From NCBI GenBank assembly GCA_003153555.1, contig PLZS01000192.1:1-56782 (forward strand): DNA of 56,782 nt. Direction: 5' to 3'. A program made the translations under genes and the position numbers. This document shows positions 23,700-32,053 of the stretch, piece by piece; position 1 is the stretch's first letter, and every line of letters begins with the position of its first letter. The DNA comes from Candidatus Melainabacteria bacterium (GTDB lineage: Bacteria; Cyanobacteriota; Vampirovibrionia; Obscuribacterales; Obscuribacteraceae). The notes under the pieces were generated by a model, which did not search any database, was not told the origin of the DNA, and was given only the letters and a program-made list of their open reading frames with translations.

Positions 23700-24000
23700 A
23701 ATGGTGCGGCAAGCCTCGCCGTTTAGGACGAGGAAGGATAGCACCGCCGGCGGAGTCGGCAGGTAATAGCAGACTACTGAATTGAGTATTGCGTTCTTGT
23801 TTATAGTATGCTATACGTATGTATGGTATTGGCTAAAACCAAGCCAATACTATAGGGCGGGGGGCGCCCGAAGAAGCTTGTGGAGAGGCAATAAGACCGG
23901 ATGCCATTCTGGCGGCCTCGTCGAAACAGGAACCCTCCGTGTCAGCGGTTTCAACCGCTTAGCCGGAATCCTTTTCCATCAGGGAGGGGAGGACGTCAAT
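23700..24000. mobile_element. Possible IS200/IS605-type end remnant
   Basis: A cluster of strong hairpins without a gene: CCTCG-...-CGAGG around 23715-23733, GTATTGGCT/AGCCAATAC (23826-23850) and GGGCG/CGCCC (about 23854-23868). Then comes a stretch AAGCTTGTGGAGAGGC, GCGGTTTCAACCGC and CCCTCC/GGAGGG that ends in GGGAGGGGAGGACGTCAA. This layout and the terminal AGGGAGGGGAGGA-GTCA sequence resemble the right end (and TnpB guide-RNA scaffold region) of IS200/IS605 elements as I know them. No tnpA or tnpB remains. It occupies the 368-base gap between TPR and FAD genes, and its last bases supply the FAD gene stop. Confidence 0.4.
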
Positions 24001-26062
24001 ATACGTGACCGCCGCCCTTGCCGGCATCGAGCCTGGGAGCGCCGGCATCCTTGCCGGCATCCTTGCCGGCATCCTTGCCGCCATTGCTGTTCCCCTGAAC
24101 GAGTTTAAAGAGCTGTTGGGCGAACTTGGCGCGGGTTATGGACTCGTCGTGCGTCCCCGACCAATCCTGGAACCGATTTGACTTGCTCTCGCACACTGAC
24201 TGTAGGTAACTCACAGTCGCAGTTCGGTTTGGTTCGAAACCTTTTAGTCGGTCTGTCGGGTAAAGCCTTTTCAGCGCTTCCTGGACTTCTTTTTCTGTTA
24301 CCAATTCATTTGGTCGAAAGTGTAAATCGTTGTCGTTCCCCAGAAAAATGTCGTTGACGGCCAGAAATTGTATTGCGGCAAAGTTCTCATCATCTGTTGC
24401 AACATCGTCGTACCAGTATGTTGGTGATCCGTTCTCGACAAGTTTCAATTGAAATTGTCTGAGCAGTTTGGCATTCTCCGCATAATCTTTTGGCTCCTTG
24501 CCGCTTTTTACGACCGCCACAGCCAGAGTGCCTTGCGCCTCACCAACTGCCCATTCGATCGGATGCAATCTGTAGGCTCCGTTGGTGATGTGAGTGGTGC
24601 CGATGTTCTTGCATGCAGGCAACAGGTTGGTGGCATCTTGCGGAATCAGCGCCGCTAATGGTATTTGAAAAGGAACTGTTTGTTGCGCCGCGCCGGGCAC
24701 TTCTTGGTCTCCGTGAATGTCTACCGGATAGAGACCGATTCCTACGGAATCCCTATGCAAAGTCGCCCTGGCTGCGGGATTAGAACTAACCACTATGTCT
24801 TGTTCGACAATCTTTTTAATTGCATGGATTCTTCTTGATTCTCGGATGTAGGGATATTTCGCCAATCCATCTTCTGTAGTGAGAACATCTTTGCGCAGCT
24901 TCAGCTCGGGATAGCCTATTCCACCATCATCTCGTGGTGCCTCAGTCTGCAGCCAGTAAAGAAACCCAAGACTCAAAAATTTCGCTTTCGCCAGTCGCTG
25001 ACATTGCACTTCGGCCGGCTTATCGATTATGTTTTCGCGGCGCAAATCGTTACTGTCCCAATTAATCATAGACACGTCGAAAGGATAATGCTCGTCTTCG
25101 AAAAATGTTCTGTCGATTAAGCGTCTATACGTCCAGAATGGCAGCAGCTCTTGCTCGGAGCCGTCTGCCTGCTTTCGGAAGCTAGATACGAACATCTTGT
25201 AGCCCTGCAGTGAAAATTTCCCTTGAGCCACGAATTCATCGTAAAACTTGGGTTTGGCTATGACGTGATGTTCACCCGGACGAAATTCGATCACGAAGGG
25301 AAAGACGAAATCTTGAACGTTTTCAGCATCCCCATTAACAGGGGCGTGTGGTTCCTGGGTTTGATGGAATGAATCAGATCCGTTGCTGTACTCGATCTTG
25401 CACAACGGCAGCAATTCACCGAGCTCAGTGGCATCTATAAAAAGGCTGGCTCGAAACTCAATAGTTTCCCCGCTATCTAAGCTCAACATTCCGATGGAGT
25501 GAATAGTTTTTCGACCATTCTCGTCAGTATCTAAATTTGCATAGATTGGTTTAAAGCGCAAATAAGTGGCTAATCTTCCGGCTGATTCTGCAGGTTCCAA
25601 CAATTCTCTGAGTACATCAAGGGCGATTTTGGGTTCAAACGCCAGTCTACTAACCCAGCAGTTGCCGGGGTCGAGATACTGCTTGGCAGCGGCTAAGGGA
25701 GCCAGTTTTCTGCTGGTTCGATAGAAACCCCTGATCGCGGTGCGAACACTTTGAAAATTCCTGCAGGCGCCGCTCGTTTCAATCAGGTAATTTTCGTCAA
25801 GAGCTGAAACGGCTTGAGAAGTCATTTGTCCGCCGATCCAATCGGTTTCTTCTGTCATGCAGACTTTGATCGATCCGTATTCGGCTCGTGACGCGGCCAA
25901 AGCCGCAGCGACACCACCCGTGCCACCACCAACAATTAAAATATCGCAATCTACCACTTGAGATGCTGTCAAAGAGGATATTTTGCGAATCGCATCCAGC
26001 GGTCGATCAGCATTGATGCTCTGAAAGTCAACAATTTCGCTAAGGCTGGACTGTGCCCGCAT
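23996..26062 (-). CDS. FAD-dependent oxidoreductase with C-terminal SLH-like domain
   Basis: 688 residues. The dinucleotide-binding fold DILIVGGGTGGVAAAL is at about 39-54, followed by ETDWIGGQMTSQ and a long substrate domain, as in the FAD_oxidored (PF12831) family. Near residues 565-650 there is an SLH-like segment (FLAVNDIFLG, FRPNELVTEKEVQEAL). There is no N-terminal signal peptide, so this domain is not obviously exported. The last 30 residues (KDAGKDAGKDAG...) are encoded by a dispersed repeat and an IS-like end, with the stop inside the latter; the native C-terminus was probably altered. AGGAGG lies 13 nt before ATG 26062. Substrate unknown. Confidence 0.9.
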   Translation of the reverse strand: MRAQSSLSEIVDFQSINADRPLDAIRKISSLTASQVVDCDILIVGGGTGGVAAALAASRAEYGSIKVCMTEETDWIGGQMTSQAVSALDENYLIETSGACRNFQSVRTAIRGFYRTSRKLAPLAAAKQYLDPGNCWVSRLAFEPKIALDVLRELLEPAESAGRLATYLRFKPIYANLDTDENGRKTIHSIGMLSLDSGETIEFRASLFIDATELGELLPLCKIEYSNGSDSFHQTQEPHAPVNGDAENVQDFVFPFVIEFRPGEHHVIAKPKFYDEFVAQGKFSLQGYKMFVSSFRKQADGSEQELLPFWTYRRLIDRTFFEDEHYPFDVSMINWDSNDLRRENIIDKPAEVQCQRLAKAKFLSLGFLYWLQTEAPRDDGGIGYPELKLRKDVLTTEDGLAKYPYIRESRRIHAIKKIVEQDIVVSSNPAARATLHRDSVGIGLYPVDIHGDQEVPGAAQQTVPFQIPLAALIPQDATNLLPACKNIGTTHITNGAYRLHPIEWAVGEAQGTLAVAVVKSGKEPKDYAENAKLLRQFQLKLVENGSPTYWYDDVATDDENFAAIQFLAVNDIFLGNDNDLHFRPNELVTEKEVQEALKRLYPTDRLKGFEPNRTATVSYLQSVCESKSNRFQDWSGTHDESITRAKFAQQLFKLVQGNSNGGKDAGKDAGKDAGAPRLDAGKGGGHVY
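24027..24077. repeat. Dispersed GAGCCTGGGAGCGCC repeat, copy 2, with 12-bp tandem
   Basis: The same 33-base segment as 5258-5290 (here 24027-24059), extended by three 12-base CCGGCATCCTTG units (24042-24077). These are in frame in the oppositely transcribed FAD oxidoreductase and encode (KDAG)3. Confidence 0.75.
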
Positions 26063-26172
26063 CTTCCCCGATCCTCCTGACTAGCGGCATAAATTTTATT
26101 GATTAGTCTAGCGACATTCATAACCATTTGCCCGTTACAATGCACAAGTTGAGTTACGGGTAACAATGTCGA

Positions 26173-26751
26173 ATGAATAATATTAGTGCTGATATCTTGC
26201 GCCGTGCAGCAAACATTAAGCTATTGCTGATGGATGTGGACGGAGTGCTCACCGACGGAACGCTGTATTACTTTCCGGGACCGGACGGTAAGCCTGTTGA
26301 ATTTAAGGGATTCAACACTCAAGATGGGTTGGGATTCCACTTTCTCAACGAAGTGGGCATTAAAACCGGCGTGATCAGCGGCCGAGAGTCGCCGGCGGTT
26401 GTAGAACGAGCCCGCATATTGAAGATGACCTACGTCTATCAGGGGCATCTCGACAAAGAAGCATCGTTCAACGAAATCCTCAAAGAGGCAAAACTGAAAG
26501 ATGAGCAAGTGGCATTTATTGGTGATGACTTTACAGACGCGCCGTTGATGCTGCGAGCCGGTCTTTCCTGCGCTGTAGGTAACGCTCGTCAGGAACTACG
26601 GGCAGTGGCGCACGTAACCACCGAATCACCGGGCGGTGATGGTGCGGTCAGAGAAGTCATAGAACTGATCCTCAAGTCTCAGAATCTCTGGCAGGCTGTG
26701 CTTGAGAAATACAAACTAAGTGAAAACAAACGCAAGACAATCGGTCTATAG
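26173..26751 (+). CDS. kdsC: KDO-8-phosphate phosphatase, HAD superfamily
   Basis: Hydrolyses KDO-8-phosphate to KDO, a step of LPS inner-core synthesis in the cytoplasm. The HAD signature is MDVDGVLTDG (nucleophile Asp21, Asp23), followed by GFNTQDGLGF, motif II VISGRES and motif III/IV GDDFTDAPLM with the following GLSCAVGNA, as in KdsC. At 192 residues it is of usual length, capless type. Presence implies an outer membrane with KDO-containing LPS. ATG 26173 has only a weak ribosome binding site. It stands alone: the other KDO genes are not in the window. A related HAD phosphatase is the only real alternative. Confidence 0.92.
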   Translation: MNNISADILRRAANIKLLLMDVDGVLTDGTLYYFPGPDGKPVEFKGFNTQDGLGFHFLNEVGIKTGVISGRESPAVVERARILKMTYVYQGHLDKEASFNEILKEAKLKDEQVAFIGDDFTDAPLMLRAGLSCAVGNARQELRAVAHVTTESPGGDGAVREVIELILKSQNLWQAVLEKYKLSENKRKTIGL

Positions 26752-26808
26752 CTTAGGGCGCATGTTGGATATTTGGCAATTATGCTTTAGGTCGTTTGGC
26801 GTTAGACC

Positions 26809-29043
26809 TCAGGCTGCCTTTTTTGATTGCAGGAATGGGAATTGTCCAGCATCAACTTTGTTGGAGTTAAGTGGCATGTTGCTTCTCATTGCTCGCAAAG
26901 CTGTATTGGCGGTGAAGCTTTGATTCGCCGATCCTAGTGCGGACTCCAGACCTGAACCTGTTGCCATCAGCGATTGAGCGACCTCCAGATTTCCAACGGC
27001 CATGCATGTGCCAATCAAGCTTTGCACGTCAAATATGCTGGCTTGCAGAAGGGCGATATCGGCAAAAGTGACGGTGCCGCTGGCTGCTTTGCCGGCTACT
27101 GCATTTGCTACGCTCAACGCTGTGGATAAGGCAGTTGAGGCTTGTTGGGCTACGGCTTCGTCGCTGGATCCTGACCGCGCTACCCGTCCGTCAGCCAGTG
27201 TGACTTTTCCGTCGTGACCGAACTTAACTCCGTCTGCAAATTGGATGTCGTTGTTGGCGCTTACTTTGATGCCGTTGCTTGTGGCGATGCTGCCGTCTGC
27301 GCCCATGAAATCATGAGTGACTCTATCAGTGGTGCCTTTCTTGGTGGTGATTACGTCATCTGTGGTAAGTGATTGGTCGGTGATTACAACTATCGGCTTC
27401 GTCTTTCCTTTGTCTTTCGCATCCGGTTGATGATCCGGCTCTGCAATCGTACTTGTGTGCGAGCCCCATTCGTACGTCGATTGGAAGCCACCCAAGAGCT
27501 TGGAGGTAGAGGCATCCTTGCCGGTCGTGATCATCGTCACTTCGACCCGCTTTTGTGGAACAGGCAGAGCTTCTGTGTTAACACCAGCCGGCGGGGGCAC
27601 TGGTTCATCAACGATTTCATCCGTGCCGCCAACTACCTTGCCATCGCGAACAGTCAGGAAGGCGCCATCTCCGAGGTGCACTTTGGCATCGCGATCAAGG
27701 CCTCGAAGCATCTCGATTGCGGCTTTGACAGGAGCGGCTACTGTGGCGTTGACCTCGATTTCTTGAGTCTTACCGTCTGCTATAACATAGAATTTCTTGT
27801 CTTGTGCTCTTCTTACAACGGTCGTGTTGCCGGTTTGTACAAATGCATCGCTGCTTGCCATTAAGCCAACAGTGACGCCGGAGGAAAGAGTTCTGGAGAC
27901 ACCGTCATTGTAAACGTCCCACTCTTTGCCCGAGTTTGCGACATAGCGTTGCGTGCTGCCTCTGAGGTGGTCCATGATTCGACCAGTCAAGTGACGGCGC
28001 ATTTGATCACCGTTAGAAAGCGTTTGGTCTTCTTCTTGCACTTCACTGGCGATTACTGAGACAGGGCGGGTGCCAATCAGCACTCCAGCGGCGTTGAAGA
28101 TCTTGTATTCGCCGTTTTCTTGAACAACTCTAAGACCTTGCTTGGTGTTCCATTCTTGTGTTTGTTTGTCGCCGTTTTGCTGCCAAGCTAGTCTGTCTCC
28201 GACATACTCTTTAACCACGCCTGCGTTTGTATCTTTTACGATTCTGCGTCCGGCGTGGTCGATTTCGGTGTGTCCACCTACTTGCGTTGTCACTGTGCCA
28301 TCTGCTTCAGTGTGCGTCGCTACATCGCCTTCTACTTTAGTTTGACCAGCTTGCAGTTCTGTTGGTTTTGCATCGCTGGCTTTACTGAAGGTGGTGTCGT
28401 ATGCAGTGCGCTCAAATTCTACGCCATGCTCATCGACATGAGCCTTGGGAAGGATGCCGTCAACGGATTGTGTGGCTGACTTTGCTGGCTCGGTCGGTGA
28501 AGCTGAGGTTTTAGCGGCATCCTTATCGTGGAGGATTTGTTTCCATTCGTCAGTTGAAACGTAATTGAAGATCTCATCCTTTTTCTTGGTTTGATCACTT
28601 GCTGCTTTGGCAATGGAAGTGAGTCCAACCAAGGCTCCTAGCCCTGGAACAATCGAGGCGATACTGGCAGTTGTCTCCAGTTTGAAAATGTCGCCGGAAG
28701 TGCTGCTCTTCAGAACGTTCTCACCGATTGTCACTAAGGACTTTGCCTCGGCAATACCTGGTAAGAACGAGCTGACGGTGTTAGCCAGGCTACTTGTTTT
28801 TTTCCAGGCGTAAGAAACTGTGTCAATGGCGGTGTTCAGTGATGTGCCCAGAACGGAAGCTGCACTTTTGGCTTCGGTTTCGGTGAATTGAAGCGCTACT
28901 TCCGGTAGATGCTCAGCTGTGGTTAGTGCCTTTTCGCCGGCATGAACGAGTGTGCCCAGTCCGTTTTCTGCTAGTTTTTCTACCGAGCCAGCCAAATGCA
29001 GCCCTTCCGAGGCTACTGATTTGATGCTGTCGATAATGCTCAT
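26809..29043 (-). CDS. Large hypothetical protein with beta-repeat core
   Basis: 744 residues of unknown function. The first 170 residues are Ala/Ser/Thr-rich helices, including a Gly-rich hydrophobic segment (ASIVPGLGALVGLTSIAKA). The centre (about 230-480) has a polar beta character with recurring short G-D/N strands (DADGTVTTQVGGHTEI, GRRIVKDTNAGVVKEY), reminiscent of YD/RHS-like or wrap-type surface repeats. Later parts carry GKVTLADGRV motifs and an Ala-rich helical tail. No signal peptide. Codon use is like that of its neighbours. ATG with GGA nine bases upstream. Divergent from amrS across 253 bases, which contain a hairpin at 29111-29134. Confidence 0.8.
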   Translation of the reverse strand: MSIIDSIKSVASEGLHLAGSVEKLAENGLGTLVHAGEKALTTAEHLPEVALQFTETEAKSAASVLGTSLNTAIDTVSYAWKKTSSLANTVSSFLPGIAEAKSLVTIGENVLKSSTSGDIFKLETTASIASIVPGLGALVGLTSIAKAASDQTKKKDEIFNYVSTDEWKQILHDKDAAKTSASPTEPAKSATQSVDGILPKAHVDEHGVEFERTAYDTTFSKASDAKPTELQAGQTKVEGDVATHTEADGTVTTQVGGHTEIDHAGRRIVKDTNAGVVKEYVGDRLAWQQNGDKQTQEWNTKQGLRVVQENGEYKIFNAAGVLIGTRPVSVIASEVQEEDQTLSNGDQMRRHLTGRIMDHLRGSTQRYVANSGKEWDVYNDGVSRTLSSGVTVGLMASSDAFVQTGNTTVVRRAQDKKFYVIADGKTQEIEVNATVAAPVKAAIEMLRGLDRDAKVHLGDGAFLTVRDGKVVGGTDEIVDEPVPPPAGVNTEALPVPQKRVEVTMITTGKDASTSKLLGGFQSTYEWGSHTSTIAEPDHQPDAKDKGKTKPIVVITDQSLTTDDVITTKKGTTDRVTHDFMGADGSIATSNGIKVSANNDIQFADGVKFGHDGKVTLADGRVARSGSSDEAVAQQASTALSTALSVANAVAGKAASGTVTFADIALLQASIFDVQSLIGTCMAVGNLEVAQSLMATGSGLESALGSANQSFTANTALRAMRSNMPLNSNKVDAGQFPFLQSKKAA

Positions 29044-29110
29044 TTCGTTTTTCCGAACCCTGGCGTTGCCTGACGCCTGTATATATTCAAAGAATGGCGA
29101 TTTTCGACAT

Positions 29111-29134
29111 CCAGGCTGCTCTTTTCCAGCCTGG
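29111..29134. terminator. 8-bp hairpin CCAGGCTG/CAGCCTGG
   Basis: A perfect hairpin with an 8-base loop in the divergent region between the 744-residue gene and amrS. In this position it could be a 5' UTR structure rather than a terminator. A TATAAT box at 29214-29219 lies about 80 bases before the amrS start and could be its -10 element, without a clear -35. Confidence 0.35.
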
Positions 29135-29296
29135 TCTAGTGATGCCGGCTTAGACGGGGCATTGGGCGGGATTTCTGGCAGGCAGCAGCAAGATTAAATT
29201 TTTCAAGGTTGGATATAATGAGGGATAGATGTCTATTCGGTTAGAAATACGGCAGTTTTTCTAACTTCGGCGACAGGCAGTTTTGAGGGTGGAGCG

Positions 29297-30427
29297 ATGA
29301 GCGAATTTAGCAAGCGAGAAGAGCCCACTGGTGTCCCAGGCAGATATTGGCATGTCGTTGAAGAGGGGTCGAAAATTTTCTGCGACCTTTGTCCGCGAGC
29401 CTGCGTACTGAAAGACGGCGATCGAGGTTTTTGCTTTGTTCGCAAGAATGTTGGCGGACAGATGATGTTAACCACCTATGGGCTGAGCACAGGTTTTTGC
29501 GTGGACCCAATTGAGAAAAAGCCGCTCAATCATTTTTTGCCTGGCAGCAGTGTTTTGTCTTTTGGCACAGCTGGTTGCAATCTCGGCTGCCAGTTTTGTC
29601 AAAATTGGTCGATTAGTAAGTCTCGCGAAACTGAACTGCTCAGTGAGAACGCCACCCCCGAAGATATAGCGAAGGCAGCTCTGCGCCTGGGTTGTAGTAG
29701 TGTTGCTTTCACCTATAACGACCCGGTTATCTGGGCCGAATATGCCATAGATGCGGCGAAAGCTTGCCACCAGGTTGGCATCAAGGCGGTTGCAGTAACA
29801 GCAGGCTACATCACTCCTGAAGCGCGTCCTGAGTTTTATTCGGTTATGGATGCAGCCAACGTCGATCTAAAGGCTTTCACCGAACGCTTCTACCAGAAGC
29901 TTACCCTGTCCGCATTGGCGCCCGTTTTGGACACCCTGAAGTGGCTCAAACACGAATCCGACGTCTGGTTCGAAATCACAAACCTAATGATTCCAGGAGA
30001 AAATGATTCTTTCGAAGAGATAGAACAGATGTGCGACTGGATTGTCACCAATCTCGGCGAGTATGTGCCGATCCACTTCACCGCCTTCCATCCTGATTAT
30101 CGTTTGATAAATACGCCTGGCACGCCCCATGAGACGTTAATTCGCGCCCGCGAACAAGCGCTCAAAGCAGGAATAAAGTATGCCTACGTCGGTAACGTTC
30201 ATGATGTTGAGCGACAAAATACTTACTGTCCAAACTGCGCGAAGCTTTTGATTGAGCGAGATTGGTACGAACTAGGTAGCTACAGTATCAAGGATGGATG
30301 CTGCAAGTTTTGTAAAGTCCCAATAGCTGGCGTGTTTGAGAAGAACAAAGGCAATTGGGGACGGAAGAGAATGCCTGTTATCCTCGAAGGCGGCAACGCT
30401 GCACCAAGATATCCAGGACTTTTGTAG
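29297..30427 (+). CDS. amrS: AmmeMemoRadiSam system radical SAM enzyme
   Basis: Radical SAM protein with the cluster motif CNLGCQFCQNW (Cys94, Cys98, Cys101), flanked by GTAG and ENATPEDIAKAA as in the AmrS family. The N-terminus has a Cys set (Cys29, Cys32, Cys36, Cys46) and the C-terminus two CxxC pairs (CPNC, CKFC), probably metal-binding. It is usually encoded with an AMMECR1-type protein and a Memo-type protein; neither is in this window, so it is an orphan here. The chemistry of the system is not established to my knowledge. A strong GGTGGAG precedes ATG 29297. Length 376, normal for the family. Confidence 0.93.
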   Translation: MSEFSKREEPTGVPGRYWHVVEEGSKIFCDLCPRACVLKDGDRGFCFVRKNVGGQMMLTTYGLSTGFCVDPIEKKPLNHFLPGSSVLSFGTAGCNLGCQFCQNWSISKSRETELLSENATPEDIAKAALRLGCSSVAFTYNDPVIWAEYAIDAAKACHQVGIKAVAVTAGYITPEARPEFYSVMDAANVDLKAFTERFYQKLTLSALAPVLDTLKWLKHESDVWFEITNLMIPGENDSFEEIEQMCDWIVTNLGEYVPIHFTAFHPDYRLINTPGTPHETLIRAREQALKAGIKYAYVGNVHDVERQNTYCPNCAKLLIERDWYELGSYSIKDGCCKFCKVPIAGVFEKNKGNWGRKRMPVILEGGNAAPRYPGLL

Positions 30428-30603
30428 TTTCAAAGATAGATTGCATCTACAATTAGAGAACAACTCCAAGCGTTGTTCCGGGATCGATTTTGTTCGTCCA
30501 AATTTGTAGGCGTTGGATTTTGTCAGTGTGCGATTTGAAGTTCTTGGGTCGGCGATACTACCAGTGGTGCAAGTGATGGAAGCAGTCGGAGTAGTCGAGA
30601 GAC

Positions 30604-30672
30604 GGAGCACGCAGCATGCGTGCGTGCCGCTTCTTCGAGATGTTCGAAGCACGCAGAGGATGCGTGTGCTCC
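30604..30672. repeat. Palindromic dispersed element, copy 2
   Basis: GGAGCACGCAGCATGCGTGC... (30604-30627) is the imperfect inverted repeat of GCACGCAGAGGATGCGTG... (30649-30672). It is related, in reverse orientation, to 10398-10420, and the CCACGGGTGGTG box follows at about 30696, as in copy 1. It lies between amrS and a small membrane protein gene. Confidence 0.65.
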
Positions 30673-30715
30673 ATTTTGGATGGATTCTCTTGATGCCACG
30701 GGTGGTGTGTAGATA

Positions 30716-30895
30716 ATGATTTTGAGAATTATGATGTTTATTGTCGGATCAGTCTTCCTGGGTGGTGGTCTACTTTTTGTTAAGCAATCACTCGATGATG
30801 CGAAAAACGTGATTGAATCAGTTCTGTTCGCCCTAATGGGTGTGATGACAGGTTTGCTTCTTTGCTTCTGGGCAATAGCAGGCATTCCAGATTAA
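30716..30895 (+). CDS. 59-residue membrane protein
   Basis: Too short for usual thresholds but well formed. Two hydrophobic helices (about 5-22 and 36-56) are separated by a charged turn (KQSLDDAKNV). It starts with ATG 30716 and ends in TAA 14 bases before the TPR gene, so the two may be co-transcribed. The upstream GGTGGTG is a poor ribosome binding site. No family recognised. Confidence 0.5.
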   Translation: MILRIMMFIVGSVFLGGGLLFVKQSLDDAKNVIESVLFALMGVMTGLLLCFWAIAGIPD

Positions 30896-30909
30896 CTGAG
30901 GATGAATAA

Positions 30910-31557
30910 ATGAAATTGATGTGCGCTGCTGTGCGAGCTGGACTTATTTTGAGTTTGGCTGCATCTATTGCACCGATCCTTTGCAGCCCCGCGGGCGCCA
31001 AAGACAAGAAAGAGAAACAAGAGGGTAGGGCTGGCAGCTGGAAAAACGGAGCGCAAGGCTCTCCTTCTTTAGACGCTTGTAAAAAACGCGCTGAAGAACA
31101 TCCCCAAGACGCTGAAGCGCAAAATGATCTTGGTTGGGCATTGCGTCAGAACGGCGATTTGAAAGCGGCAGAAGTTAAGTTGAGAGAGTCAATTAAGCTC
31201 AATCCCAGCCTCGGCTATGCGCATTCTAACTTGAGCGTGGTTCTTCTTGATGGTGGACAGAAGCCTGAGGCTCTGACGGAAGCTCAGAAGGCCGTCGCAC
31301 TTGACGGAAAACAAGCAATTTATCACTCGGTGCTAGGCAATGCATTGTCGGCCAATGGGGATACTAAAGGCGCCATTAACGAATACAAGTCTGCATTGTT
31401 GATCAGACCTGATTATGAAAATGCCCTGTATAACCTGGGACGGGTTCTTGATCTCGATGGACAGCAAACTGAAGCGAAAGTAGTTCTTAGCCAGGCTCTT
31501 GCTTTGGATCCAGGCGACGACCGAGTCGTGAAGCTACTCGATCAGTTGATGAAGTAG
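30910..31557 (+). CDS. Secreted TPR protein
   Basis: 215 residues. A signal peptide of about 30 residues (hydrophobic core LILSLAASIAPILC, AGA cleavage region) is followed by a charged linker and TPR units (AQNDLGWALRQNGDLKAAEVKL, YHSVLGNALSANGDTKGAINEY, ENALYNLGRVLDLDGQQTEAK). Likely periplasmic, mediating protein contacts. A hairpin terminator follows. GAGG lies eight bases before the ATG at 30910. No lipobox is clear. The TPR family is secure, the function is not. Confidence 0.88.
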   Translation: MKLMCAAVRAGLILSLAASIAPILCSPAGAKDKKEKQEGRAGSWKNGAQGSPSLDACKKRAEEHPQDAEAQNDLGWALRQNGDLKAAEVKLRESIKLNPSLGYAHSNLSVVLLDGGQKPEALTEAQKAVALDGKQAIYHSVLGNALSANGDTKGAINEYKSALLIRPDYENALYNLGRVLDLDGQQTEAKVVLSQALALDPGDDRVVKLLDQLMK

Positions 31558-31596
31558 CTAAGTATTCACGGATAATTCCAAAAGTATTTAGATTCG

Positions 31597-31623
31597 CTGC
31601 GGAACTACGTTTTCGCAGTTTTT
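31597..31623 (+). terminator. Intrinsic terminator after the TPR gene
   Basis: CTGCG and CGCAG pair around a 12-base loop and are followed by TTTTT, 40 bases past the TPR stop. Classic intrinsic terminator layout, though the stem is short. Confidence 0.55.
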
Positions 31624-31757
31624 GTCGCCCATACACGAAGAAAAAGTTATGGGTTTAGCATGTTGCGATCACGGTTGTTAGTATTACACCAGACAGATAC
31701 GAACGCCTACTTCAACGTATTGCGCTAGACATTTAAATTGATACCTGGGTTAAGAAG

Positions 31758-31949
31758 ATGAGTGCCAAATTAATCGACCTGACTGAACTGGAAAAATGCT
31801 TTTCTAAGGCTGCTCGCCCTGAAACTCAGGTTCAGTTGGAAGCAGTAACTCAGCCTAAAAAAATGAAGATCCGTGAGTGCGCCGACCTTCGTTTCTTTTG
31901 GGATGAAGAGTGCGATTCTGATTGCGCTCAGCTTGAGAGTGTTGGCTAG
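31758..31949 (+). CDS. Hypothetical 63-residue protein
   Basis: Small soluble protein, unknown family. A GGGTTAAGAAG stretch precedes ATG 31758. Four Cys, two of them near the C-terminus (ECDSDC), and mixed charge. It is followed after 50 bases by a very strong symmetrical hairpin, which supports it being a transcribed unit. Function not recognised. Confidence 0.5.
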   Translation: MSAKLIDLTELEKCFSKAARPETQVQLEAVTQPKKMKIRECADLRFFWDEECDSDCAQLESVG

Positions 31950-31998
31950 TTTGCCTGAAAGTTAGACCTTAGCAAGGTTGGCTTTGACGATAGGATTT

Positions 31999-32039
31999 TT
32001 AATAAGAGAGGAGCAACTTGCTTGCTCCTCTCTTATTAA
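31999..32039. terminator. 18-bp perfect hairpin between convergent genes
   Basis: TTAATAAGAGAGGAGCAA and its exact complement flank a 5-base loop. It lies between a plus-strand small gene and the minus-strand VIT/vWA gene, so it probably terminates both. A T run precedes it on the plus strand. Confidence 0.8.
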
Positions 32040-32053
32040 TGGGTGGATTGTGA

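Noticed and set aside
23782..24108. 108-residue plus-strand ORF
   Set aside because: Runs through hairpins and the dispersed repeat opposite the FAD gene, giving HPCRHPCRH-type artefacts; no protein-like pattern.
27373..27864. 163-residue ORF opposite the 744-residue gene
   Set aside because: Antisense shadow of a gene with coherent composition; no ribosome binding site.
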